NCBI GenBank assembly: GCA_038209965.1
Contig: JBBQXF010000078.1
Span: forward strand, 1-22,820
Direction: 5' to 3'
Source of the DNA: JALONO01 sp038209965
GTDB lineage: Bacteria > Bacteroidota > Bacteroidia > Cytophagales > Thermoflexibacteraceae
Length of the DNA: 22,820 bases
Part shown: piece by piece, positions 15,467 to 22,820 of the stretch
Numbering within the stretch: position 1 is the stretch's first letter
How the letters are laid out: every line of letters starts with the position of its first letter
The notes under the pieces: generated by a model
Databases searched by the model: none
What the model was told of the DNA's origin: nothing
Seen by the model: the letters and a program-made list of their open reading frames with translations, nothing else
Made by a program: the position numbers and the translations under genes

Positions 15467-17173
15467 TTAGTATCCCGGATTTTGCTTCAAAGTAGGCACC
15501 CCGTTCAATGCGCTGTTCAAAATCTCTTGGAGGGGAACGGGGAAATACTCATGCTTATTGGCCGTGAACTGTACCCCGCGCAAATACGACCGCTTGGTTC
15601 CTTCCACGGTGTAGTAGGCATTTAAGGTGGGAGCGGCAATGCCCCAACGCACCAAGTCAAAGAAACGGTGACCTTCCATGGCCAGTTCTAGGCGAGTCTC
15701 AAAACGGACGGCCCTGGTGGCGACAGTTTTGTCGGTCCAGGGGGCATCGTAAGTGCCGATCCTGTAGCTGAGTGGGGTCTGGCCAGCTGGCTGGGCCACG
15801 AAACCGGCCGGGTTGGCGGCCCGGGCCCGTACTTGGTTCACCAAGGTGCGGGCGCGATCCAAGCTCCCAATCTCCACTTCGCACTCGGCCAGCATCAGGA
15901 GCACGTGCGCGTAGCGGATCATGCGGTAGTTATTGGCATTGAAGCGGGGGTTGTTGCCGTTGCCCGTCCAGCCAGCTGAAATATCAGCGGCGTAAGGCAC
16001 GTTTTTCTTGGGCGAATACGGCCCGGCATAAGACTGATCCCGCACGTAGGTGGCGTTCATCAAGCCCCAGTCCAGATATTGAATCCCGATGCGTCCAACG
16101 GTCCAGTCCAAGCGTGGATCGACGTTGCTCAAGGTGGTGTTGGTCACGTCGGCCCCAGTGTTGAAATCATCCAACAAGGGCAAGCCGTTATTGTCCGTTT
16201 TAAACGAATTGACCAAGTTTTGGGTCGGTTGATAAAATCCACAGCAAGTGGTAAAACCGCCATACGGATAGTTGAGGGTCGCGCCCCGGTTGCCGTTGTT
16301 GGAAATGGCGGCCCCATCATTGACCGAGAACTGGACTTCAAGGATCGACTCAGCATTGTTGTTGGTCGTTGCGCGGAAGTTGTCGTGGTAGCGATCCATG
16401 AGGCGGTACTGCGCACTGGCCACAATGGCATCGAAGAGCACTTTGGCTTCGGCAAATTTCTTTTGGAACATCAACGCCTTGCCCAGCATAGCTCCGGCAG
16501 CCCATTTGGTGGCGCGGCCAGGCTCCCCAGTCCACCGGAGGGGCAGATTGTCGTACCCAAACTTGAGATCGTCCGCAATATTTGACCAGATGTCCTTGTC
16601 ATTGGGCAGTTTGGTGCTGTTGGCATCGGCGGAATTGTAGGCTTTATCGTCAATGTAGGGGGTCATGTTCCACATTTTTTTGGCTTCAAAGTGGTAATGG
16701 CCGCGCAAGAAGCGGGCTTGGGCAATGGCCGAAGTCTTTTCGGCATCGGTCATGTCACTTACCTTGCCCACCATCTGGATCACGTCGTTCGATCGGGCCA
16801 CGCCATCATAGACAGCCCGCCATTTACCCCGGAAATGATTATTGTCGGGCAGGATCTGCTTCTGCTCGATAAACGAGATCTCAGGCTGGTCGCCCGAGAT
16901 GGATCCTTTATAGGCATTGTCGGCGTTTACTTCGCCATAGACCCAGTTGTCGCCCGAGCCGTGCCAATCGGCATTGGGCGAGCCTGCGTTGGTCTGCACC
17001 CCATCCATGAGCGAATACGCCGCAATGAGCAAATAGGCCACGCCGGCTTTGTTGGACAATGTGGCTTCGCTCAGGCCGGTTTTGGGGACCACTTCCAGAA
17101 AATCGTTCTTGCACGAAGTGGAGATGCCCACCAAGAAGAACACGGTCAATAGAATTGAAAATACCTTTTTCAT
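15467..17173 (-). CDS. susD: SusD/RagB family outer-membrane nutrient-binding lipoprotein
   Basis: A 568-residue lipoprotein. The N-terminus is a lipoprotein signal ending in VGISTSC with lipidated Cys21, followed by KNDFLEVVPK, the usual SusD opening. The N-terminal half carries TPR-like helices (for example ARFLRGHYHFEAKKMWN and WAAGAMLGKALMFQKKFAEA). The C-terminal half has the SusD/RagB landmarks YRMIRYAHVLLMLAECEVE, LVNQVRARA, FETRLELAMEGHRFFDLVRW and a terminal YFPVPLQEI. SusD proteins form the lid on their SusC partner at the cell surface and capture oligosaccharides or peptides for TonB-powered import. It follows susC by 46 bases on the same strand and is closed by the hairpin at 15391-15430, so the two form an operon. 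The ligand cannot be told from sequence. The symbol denotes the family, not starch specificity. Confidence 0.95.
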   Translation of the reverse strand: MKKVFSILLTVFFLVGISTSCKNDFLEVVPKTGLSEATLSNKAGVAYLLIAAYSLMDGVQTNAGSPNADWHGSGDNWVYGEVNADNAYKGSISGDQPEISFIEQKQILPDNNHFRGKWRAVYDGVARSNDVIQMVGKVSDMTDAEKTSAIAQARFLRGHYHFEAKKMWNMTPYIDDKAYNSADANSTKLPNDKDIWSNIADDLKFGYDNLPLRWTGEPGRATKWAAGAMLGKALMFQKKFAEAKVLFDAIVASAQYRLMDRYHDNFRATTNNNAESILEVQFSVNDGAAISNNGNRGATLNYPYGGFTTCCGFYQPTQNLVNSFKTDNNGLPLLDDFNTGADVTNTTLSNVDPRLDWTVGRIGIQYLDWGLMNATYVRDQSYAGPYSPKKNVPYAADISAGWTGNGNNPRFNANNYRMIRYAHVLLMLAECEVEIGSLDRARTLVNQVRARAANPAGFVAQPAGQTPLSYRIGTYDAPWTDKTVATRAVRFETRLELAMEGHRFFDLVRWGIAAPTLNAYYTVEGTKRSYLRGVQFTANKHEYFPVPLQEILNSALNGVPTLKQNPGY

Positions 17174-17219
17174 ACTTTTATAAACAATGTGTAGTGTAGA
17201 TGGTGAAAAATTTGTCAGA

Positions 17220-20200
17220 TTAAAAGCTAAGATTTACCCCCACCAAAATGGAACGTGAAGCAGGATAAGCCCCTTCGTCCATCCCGATCTGGCGGTCTTG
17301 GTTGGCGGCACTCGCGGAGCGCAAGTTGATCTCTGGATCCAAGCCACTGTATTTGGTAAAGGTGAACCAGTTTTGCAATTGCACATAAGCGGTCAGGTTT
17401 TCCACTTTGGCCCGTTGCAGGAGCGTTTTGGGGAATGCATAGGAAAACTGCACATTGCGCAAGCGGAAGAAACCACCTTTTTCTATGTAATAAGTTGAGG
17501 GGTTGGAGCTGATGTTGTCATTGGATCGCAACTGGGGCAGCACCGCATCAGTTTTGCCCGGCTCCCACGATTGGTTGAGCATCCGGTTGCTCCGGTTGCC
17601 CCCAAAGGTTGGGAAATCGGTCCAATAACGGGTGTAGTTGAAGATCTCGTTGCCCGACACCCCGGAGCCAAAAATCGTCAACCCGAAATTCTTGTAGCGC
17701 ATATCCAAATTGATCCCATAAGTAAACTTGGGGTGGGGGTTGCCAATGATCGTCCGATCGCTGGCATTGATCACGCCGTCGCCGTTCACGTCACGGAACT
17801 TGAACTGGCCGGGGCGGTTGTTTACCCCGCCGCCAAATTGCACCGCGTGGGCATTGGCCTCTTCTTGGGTCTGGAGGATGCCATCGATGGTGTAGCCAAA
17901 GAAAGAGGACAAGGGGAAGCCTTGTTGGGTCACAGTTGCGGGTGGCAGGCGGGTGGTGAAGCCAAAGAACTGCGTTCTGGGATCGCCCGTTGTCCGGTCC
18001 ACGTTGTTTTTGTAGGTGGAAAAGTTGCCGCCCACGTTGATGGTGAAGTCATCGCTGATCTTGGCCCGGTAGTTCAAAGCCATTTCCACGCCCTTATTGG
18101 TCATTTGGCCAATGTTTTGGAACGGGTTGACGGCCACGCCCTGGGTGAACTGCACTTCTACGGGGAAGAGCATGTCGCTGGTGCGGCGTTGGAACCAATC
18201 AAATGACACGTCAAAGTTTTTGAAAACGGTGGCATCAAGACCCACATTGACCGAAGTAGTGGTTTCCCACTTGGCGTTGGCATTGCCGAACTGGCCAATT
18301 TCGTAGCCTTGCAGGGCCGAAGTGCGCGACCCGCGCAGGTCATAATACGAAGACTCGAGCAAGCTGCCGAAAATAGTGGCAAAATTGTAGTCCCCGATTT
18401 CTTGGTTGCCCGTTTGGCCATAACCTGCCCGGATTTTGGCATCGTTCAGCCAAGAAATATTTTTGGCAAATGTTTCCTCGGTTACGCGCCAGCCGGCACT
18501 CAAGGCCGGGAAAACAGCTACTCGGTTGGCCGCCGAAAAGCGCGACGAACGATCGCGGCGCACGGTGGCATCCAGCAGGTATTTGTCCTTGAAGGCATAG
18601 CTGGCCCGACCAAATTCGGAGGCTAGGCGCCAATCGACCAGCACACCGCCGCCGTTGATTTGGCCAGAGCTGCCCGCATCCAGAAAGCGGTTGGCTTGGT
18701 CGTCCACAGCAAAACGTTGGCGTTGGCCAAAGAAGGATTCGCCAAAGGTTTTGATGGATTCGGTGCCCACAATCACATTGATCCGGTGATCGCCAAATGT
18801 TTTGTTGTAGGTCAAAGTATTGTACCAAGTCCAAGAGAAATCGTAGCTGTTGGAAGTCCGCAGAGAGTTCACCAGTGCCTGCTCGGCCGATTCAATGTCG
18901 TTGGCCCGGAAGCTCCGCAGGTTTTGGTTGTTGTAGTCGATCCCGAACTGGGTGCGGGCCGTCAAATTGGGCAAAATGTCAAACTCGGCGAAGGTACTGC
19001 CAAAGAAGCGCAGCTCAATGTTCTTGTTGTCTTTGTTTCGCCATAGTTCGGCCACCGGATTGCGCGAGTTGTCCAAATCGGTGCCCGAAGTGCCAGCAAA
19101 ATAGCCGGTCACGTCATAAACCGGGATGATGGGCTGGATCCGGTAGGCAAAGTTGATCGGGTTGCTCTCGTTGTTGTTGCCGCCGGGCTGGCCAATGCGC
19201 TCACCGTAGGCGAATTGGAAGTTTTCGCCCACCCGCAATTTCTTGCTCACGTTAAACTCGGTGTTGGCCCGCACCGAGTACCGTTTGTAGCTGGTGTGTT
19301 TCATGATCCCCTCTTGGTCGAAATAGTTGACCGACATGGCATAGCGAGCCATTTCGTTGCCCCCCGAAACCCCTAGTTGGTGGTTCTGGATCGGGGCCGC
19401 GCCAAAAATTTCCCGTTGCCAGTCGGTGCCCTCTTTGTTGGTCCTAGTGATCAAGAACCGGCCAACTGGGTTGGTGTTGGGGTTGTTGTTGTAGTTGATA
19501 AAGTTGCCACTGGCATCGCGGGCCACGCGCGGGTCGCCCTCTCTGGCTCCGGCCGGGAGCAAATAATCGGGCAATACCGGAGAAGCTCCGTTGCCAAACT
19601 GGGCGTGGTTGGGATTGCCATTGGCCCCTACTTGCCCGGCATTGCGGCGCGACTGCCATATAAGGTTGGCGTAGTCTTGGCTGTTGGTGATCAGATCCAA
19701 AAACTTCCAGGCACTTTGGGAGCCATAGTACATGTCATAGGTAAACTTTGGCTTGCCCGCTTTGCCTCGCTTGGTGGTGATGATCACTACGCCATTACCG
19801 GCCCGAGCCCCGTAGATGGAAGCCGCCGAGGCATCCTTCAACACTTGCATGGTTTCGATGTCGTTCAGGTTGAGTGAATTGAGGTTCCCTTTGGTGGGCA
19901 CACCGTCGATCACGTACAAGGGGGAGTTGTCGCCAATGGTACCGAAACCACGGATCCGCACCATGACCCCGCCACCCGGGGAGTTGTCATTGCTCACGTT
20001 TACCCCGGCAATGCGGCCCTGCATGGCTTGGCCCAAGTTGGCCGCTGGGATTGACAGCAATTGTTTGGAGTCCACCGTGGCCACGGCCCCGGTCACATCG
20101 CGCTTGGATTGGGAGCCGTAGCCCGTGACCACAATCTCGCTCAGGGTGCGCACATCAACGGCCAGTTTGACATCAATGACGGAGTTGCTGCCCACGGCGA

Positions 20201-20468
20201 TTTCCTGCGTGGTGAAGCCCACGCTCGAGAACACTAGAATGGCATCATCGGCCGCTTCCAGCACATATTTGCCGTCAGCGTCGGTAATGGTGCCTTTGGC
20301 GGTGCCTTTCACTTGCACCGCCACACCGGGCAGCTCGGCCCCGTTGTCCCCGTCGGTCACTTTGCCCGATACTTTTTTCTGGGCAAAGGCCGCCGTAAAG
20401 GTCAGCGTAAAGAGCAAAGTGAGGCAGAAAGTTCGCCATTTTGCTTTAGCAAAGTAGTTTTTTGACAT
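17220..20468 (-). CDS. susC: SusC/RagA family TonB-dependent outer-membrane transporter
   Basis: With the start at 20466-20468 the protein has 1082 residues and a clean signal peptide (1-29, ending TAAFAQ). An in-frame ATG at 20573 would put 35 non-signal residues before it. Next come a carboxypeptidase-D-like regulatory domain (about 32-115: VSGKVTDG, GVAVQVKGTAKGTITDADGK, FSSVGFTTQEI), the SusC signature with TonB box region LSEIVVTGYGSQ, and the plug domain (VRIRGFGTIGDNSPLYVIDG, VLKDASAASIYGARAGNGV, ITTKRGK). The remainder is a 22-strand type barrel ending in a terminal aromatic residue (VGVNLSF), the BAM insertion signal. It imports the ligand captured by the adjacent SusD using TonB-ExbBD energy. 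No FecI/FecR sigma or anti-sigma pair and no N-terminal STN signalling domain is visible, so trans-envelope signalling is unlikely. Confidence 0.95.
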   Translation of the reverse strand: MSKNYFAKAKWRTFCLTLLFTLTFTAAFAQKKVSGKVTDGDNGAELPGVAVQVKGTAKGTITDADGKYVLEAADDAILVFSSVGFTTQEIAVGSNSVIDVKLAVDVRTLSEIVVTGYGSQSKRDVTGAVATVDSKQLLSIPAANLGQAMQGRIAGVNVSNDNSPGGGVMVRIRGFGTIGDNSPLYVIDGVPTKGNLNSLNLNDIETMQVLKDASAASIYGARAGNGVVIITTKRGKAGKPKFTYDMYYGSQSAWKFLDLITNSQDYANLIWQSRRNAGQVGANGNPNHAQFGNGASPVLPDYLLPAGAREGDPRVARDASGNFINYNNNPNTNPVGRFLITRTNKEGTDWQREIFGAAPIQNHQLGVSGGNEMARYAMSVNYFDQEGIMKHTSYKRYSVRANTEFNVSKKLRVGENFQFAYGERIGQPGGNNNESNPINFAYRIQPIIPVYDVTGYFAGTSGTDLDNSRNPVAELWRNKDNKNIELRFFGSTFAEFDILPNLTARTQFGIDYNNQNLRSFRANDIESAEQALVNSLRTSNSYDFSWTWYNTLTYNKTFGDHRINVIVGTESIKTFGESFFGQRQRFAVDDQANRFLDAGSSGQINGGGVLVDWRLASEFGRASYAFKDKYLLDATVRRDRSSRFSAANRVAVFPALSAGWRVTEETFAKNISWLNDAKIRAGYGQTGNQEIGDYNFATIFGSLLESSYYDLRGSRTSALQGYEIGQFGNANAKWETTTSVNVGLDATVFKNFDVSFDWFQRRTSDMLFPVEVQFTQGVAVNPFQNIGQMTNKGVEMALNYRAKISDDFTINVGGNFSTYKNNVDRTTGDPRTQFFGFTTRLPPATVTQQGFPLSSFFGYTIDGILQTQEEANAHAVQFGGGVNNRPGQFKFRDVNGDGVINASDRTIIGNPHPKFTYGINLDMRYKNFGLTIFGSGVSGNEIFNYTRYWTDFPTFGGNRSNRMLNQSWEPGKTDAVLPQLRSNDNISSNPSTYYIEKGGFFRLRNVQFSYAFPKTLLQRAKVENLTAYVQLQNWFTFTKYSGLDPEINLRSASAANQDRQIGMDEGAYPASRSILVGVNLSF

Positions 20469-20664
20469 GGGTAATAAATGGTTAAAGAAAATAATAATAA
20501 AAAAAGGAAAGCTACTCAATGTATGGGAATTGACAAAATGAGGGCGAAATATTTTTTTCCCCCTTCCTATCATTACGAGGGCCCGGTTAACCTATTTTCA
20601 CGCGTTGGTCGCTTATCGCTGGGATCTAAAGTGATGGTTGTGCTTGTCCAACGAAAAAATCAGC

Positions 20665-21966
20665 CTACCCGGCAATGGCCCCAGCTACGGCGGCCGTCAT
20701 CAAACAGGCCATGCTTGCACCCAGAAGCGCCCGGAACCCCAATTTGGAGAGGTTGCCCTGCTGGTTGGGGGCCATGCTGCCAATCCCGCCGATCTGGATG
20801 GCAATGGAGCTGAAATTGGAAAACCCGCAAAGGGCAAAGGTGGAAATCAAGACGGATTTGCTGTTCAGTGTGCCCTCGGCTTTCATTTTGGATAAGTCTA
20901 AATAAGCCACAAATTCGTTGATGGCTGTTTTTTGGCCCAGCAAACTGCCCACTTGCAGGGTATCCTGCCAGTCTACCCCGATGGCGAAGGCAACCAGCCG
21001 GAACAGTTGGCCCAGCAGGTACTCGAGCGACAAGCCCTTGAACTGGCCGTTGGTGCTGGACACGATGAGCTCGTTGAGGTTGAGCAACTCGCCCAGCACA
21101 TCCTTGAGCAAGTAGTTGAGCATGGCAATGATGGCGATAAAGGCCAGCAGCATCCCCCCAATGTTGAGGGCCAGCTTCAGGCCGTCGCCCGCTCCGATGG
21201 ACATGGCATCGATCAAGTTGACCCCGAGGCTTTCTTTGTTGACCTTGAGCTGGGTATCCACCTTGTCAAACTCGGTTTCGGGCACCAGCATTTTGGCAAA
21301 AACAATGCCTGCCGGGGCGTTCATGATGGACGCGCTGAGCAGGTGCGCGGCATAAATGGATTTTTGCACCGGGTCAATGCCACCCAGGAAAGCCACGTAG
21401 GCGGCCAACACGCCCCCCGCGATGGTGGCCATGCCCCCGGTCATGAGGCACATGAGCTCGGAATAGGTCATGCGGGCAATGAAGGGCCGCACCAAAAGCG
21501 GGGCTTCGGTCTGGCCCAAGAAAATGTTGCCGGCGGCCGAGAGGCTCTCGGCCCCGGAGAGCCGCATGGTGCGGGCCATGACCCAGGCAATCCCGTAAAC
21601 TATTTTTTGGAGCACGCCCAAATAATAAAGCCCGGCTGACACCGTGGAAAAGAAAATGACGGTGGGCAAAATCTGGAAAGCAAAGACCACCCCCATCGAT
21701 TTGGGGCCGTCGGGCAGGGCCAGATCAGCGAAGAGAAAATTGGCCCCGGCCCGCGAAAAATCCAAAAAGATGACAAAGCCTCGGCTGAGGGTATTGAAAA
21801 TTTCGGCCACAAAGGCTACTTTGATCACCAGCAGGCCGAAAACCGCTTGTAAGGCCACGCCCGTGACCACCAATCGCCAGTCGATGGCCCGGCGGTTGAG
21901 CGAAAACAGGTAGGCCACGCCCAATAGCACCAAAATGCCAAACAATCCGCGTAAATAATCGGTCAT
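20665..21966 (-). CDS. CNT-family (NupC-type) concentrative nucleoside transporter
   Basis: A 433-residue inner-membrane protein of the concentrative nucleoside transporter family, which imports nucleosides with protons or sodium. The N-terminus has three short helices (from LFGILVLLGVAYLF), followed by a Nucleos_tra2_N-like region and gate region. Hallmarks are GNIFLGQTEAPLLVRPFIAR, MTGGMATIAGGVLAAYV, LISTFALCGFSNFSSIAIQI and GGIGSMAPNQQG followed by RALLGASMACLMTAAVAGAI. The QTEAPL loop and the FSS helix contain the base- and ribose-contacting residues in CNT structures. The start at 21964-21966 (MTDYLRGLFG) is preferred over ATG 22011, which would add 15 residues. Nucleoside uptake is well supported, but base preference and coupling ion are not readable. 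It lies 196 bases upstream of susC on the same strand, and co-transcription is possible but not indicated. Confidence 0.9.
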   Translation of the reverse strand: MTDYLRGLFGILVLLGVAYLFSLNRRAIDWRLVVTGVALQAVFGLLVIKVAFVAEIFNTLSRGFVIFLDFSRAGANFLFADLALPDGPKSMGVVFAFQILPTVIFFSTVSAGLYYLGVLQKIVYGIAWVMARTMRLSGAESLSAAGNIFLGQTEAPLLVRPFIARMTYSELMCLMTGGMATIAGGVLAAYVAFLGGIDPVQKSIYAAHLLSASIMNAPAGIVFAKMLVPETEFDKVDTQLKVNKESLGVNLIDAMSIGAGDGLKLALNIGGMLLAFIAIIAMLNYLLKDVLGELLNLNELIVSSTNGQFKGLSLEYLLGQLFRLVAFAIGVDWQDTLQVGSLLGQKTAINEFVAYLDLSKMKAEGTLNSKSVLISTFALCGFSNFSSIAIQIGGIGSMAPNQQGNLSKLGFRALLGASMACLMTAAVAGAIAG

Positions 21967-22138
21967 ATCAAAAGCCTGAAAAGTTGGGTTAAGAAAAAGC
22001 AAATATGCCACTTTATTGGGATATTCAGCGATCGCCGATCGGGGGCAACGTCAAAGCAAAATTGGCCCACTATCAGAAACTATTTAGGGATAAAATAAAT
22101 AAAGCCACTCAATGTAAAAAAACATGGATCGTATAAAA

Positions 22139-22177
22139 CAAAAAAACGCCACCCCGTGATGAGGTGGCGTTTTTTTG
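22139..22177. terminator. Strong bidirectional intrinsic terminator
   Basis: AACGCCACC (22145-22153) pairs with GGTGGCGTT (22163-22171) around a nine-base loop. An A run precedes the stem (from 22141) and a T run follows (22170-22176). The structure works on both strands. On the minus strand it lies 25-60 bases after the SPFH gene stop and would end that transcript before the nucleoside transporter gene. Confidence 0.9.
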
Positions 22178-22200
22178 TTTTCGGTGGCTCTATCTAAGAT

Positions 22201-22820
22201 TTACTTGTTGCCAGCTTCAAATTGGTTGAGGGCCATCATTTCTTTCAGGGTTTTTTGCATCCCATCCACGGATCCGTCCAAGAAAATGACGTTCCCCTTG
22301 CCGTGTTCGCTAAAATTCTTGATGGCTTCGGTCCACATCGAGAACAAGATGATGGATGAGTCCATGTTGGCATCTTTCATTTCCATGGCGGCCTGTTTCA
22401 TGCCCTTGGCCACTTCCTCGCGGAAGAGGGCCACAGCTTGCCCGCGCATTTTGGCGGCTTCGCGCTCGGCCTCGGCCGCAATCTTGATCGCATTTCCCTC
22501 GGCTTCGGCCCCTTTGGTCTTGGTGATCAACAGGGCTTGGCCTTCGTTTTCGGCCGCCGCCGTGAGGTTGTTGGAAGCCACTACCCTGGCCATGCTGTCC
22601 ATCACGGTCTGGTCAAAGGTGATGTCGTTCACCTGCAAATCAATGAGGTGGTAGCCCCATTCCTCGAGGGTCACGTCCAAGTGGATTTTGACTTCTTCCA
22701 CAATTTCGCGGCGCAGGGTCAGCACTTGGGCCTGCCGTTTGGTGGCCACAAAAGCCCGGACTGAACCCTCGACCGAGCGCACCAGCGCTTGCATAAAATT
22801 CCGATCATCCATAAACTTGA
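22201..22820 (-). CDS. SPFH/band-7 (stomatin-like) domain protein, 5' end outside the window
   Basis: The frame is open to the right edge, with no stop upstream of the ATG at 22812, and homologues carry a signal/TM segment and the start of the band-7 domain before this point, so only the C-terminal two thirds is present (about 206 residues). Visible parts are the end of the SPFH domain (MQALVRSVEGSVRAFVA, LRREIVEEVKIHLDVTLEEW, GYHLIDLQVNDITFDQTVMD), then an Ala/Glu-rich coiled coil (ITKTKGAEAEGNAIKIAAEA and on through REAAKMRGQAVALFREEV), and a short tail (KGNVIFLDGSVDG). These proteins form large membrane-bound cage-like oligomers and help organise membrane domains and proteolysis, often as FtsH partners (HflK/HflC, QmcA). 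The exact subfamily is not determined. A terminator follows 25 bases after the stop. Confidence 0.9.
   Translation of the reverse strand, partial: KFMDDRNFMQALVRSVEGSVRAFVATKRQAQVLTLRREIVEEVKIHLDVTLEEWGYHLIDLQVNDITFDQTVMDSMARVVASNNLTAAAENEGQALLITKTKGAEAEGNAIKIAAEAEREAAKMRGQAVALFREEVAKGMKQAAMEMKDANMDSSIILFSMWTEAIKNFSEHGKGNVIFLDGSVDGMQKTLKEMMALNQFEAGNK

Noticed and set aside
20932..21639. A 235-codon + strand frame opposite the nucleoside transporter
   Set aside because: His/Gly/Glu-rich shadow of a transmembrane gene, with no domain.

Overview
The window looks like chromosomal DNA from a Bacteroidetes (Bacteroidota) bacterium, probably of the Cytophagales or a related group. The evidence is a SusC/SusD outer-membrane uptake pair, a large Asp-box protein with a C-terminal type IX secretion (T9SS) sorting domain, the NagB-PIG-L fusion typical of Bacteroidetes, a Kdo transferase (Gram-negative lipopolysaccharide), and candidate -7 promoter boxes of the Bacteroidetes form TAnnTTTG. 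Most of the window is GC-rich with heavy use of TTG (Leu) and GCC (Ala). One gene, at 317-4045, is strikingly AT-rich.

Layout. 2-154 is the 3' end of panB on the + strand. 317-4045 (-) is an AT-rich gene of 1242 residues with a nuclease-like N-terminus, a STAND-type NTPase core and a very long helical C-terminus. It is the best candidate for an under-described system here and looks like a single-gene, Avs/NLR-like antiphage protein. Beside it, 4207-4350 (+) is the decayed 5' end of an IS1182-type transposase. 4530-7814 (-) encodes the T9SS-exported Asp-box protein. 8355-9551 (-) encodes a LysM protein without a signal peptide. The divergent gene waaA (9711-10964, +) makes the lipid A Kdo transferase. 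csaA (11557-11886) and the nagB-PIG-L fusion (12009-13937) are both on the - strand. 14273-15268 (-) is a membrane-anchored endonuclease/exonuclease/phosphatase-fold protein. 17220-20468 and 15467-17173 (-) form a susC-susD operon closed by a strong hairpin. 20665-21966 (-) is a CNT-family nucleoside transporter. A strong bidirectional terminator at 22139-22177 separates it from the 3' part of an SPFH/band-7 gene that runs off the right edge.

How the genes work together. Most are independent single genes for the envelope and for nutrient handling: Kdo transfer, surface secretion, SusCD import, nucleoside uptake and amino-sugar metabolism. The only clear operon is susC-susD, and it has no degradative enzyme, sigma factor or anti-sigma factor beside it. 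The accessory part is confined to about 155-4500, where the AT-rich STAND gene and the transposase relic lie together between panB and the T9SS gene. This is consistent with horizontal acquisition. No RNA genes, CRISPR arrays or complete insertion sequences were seen.
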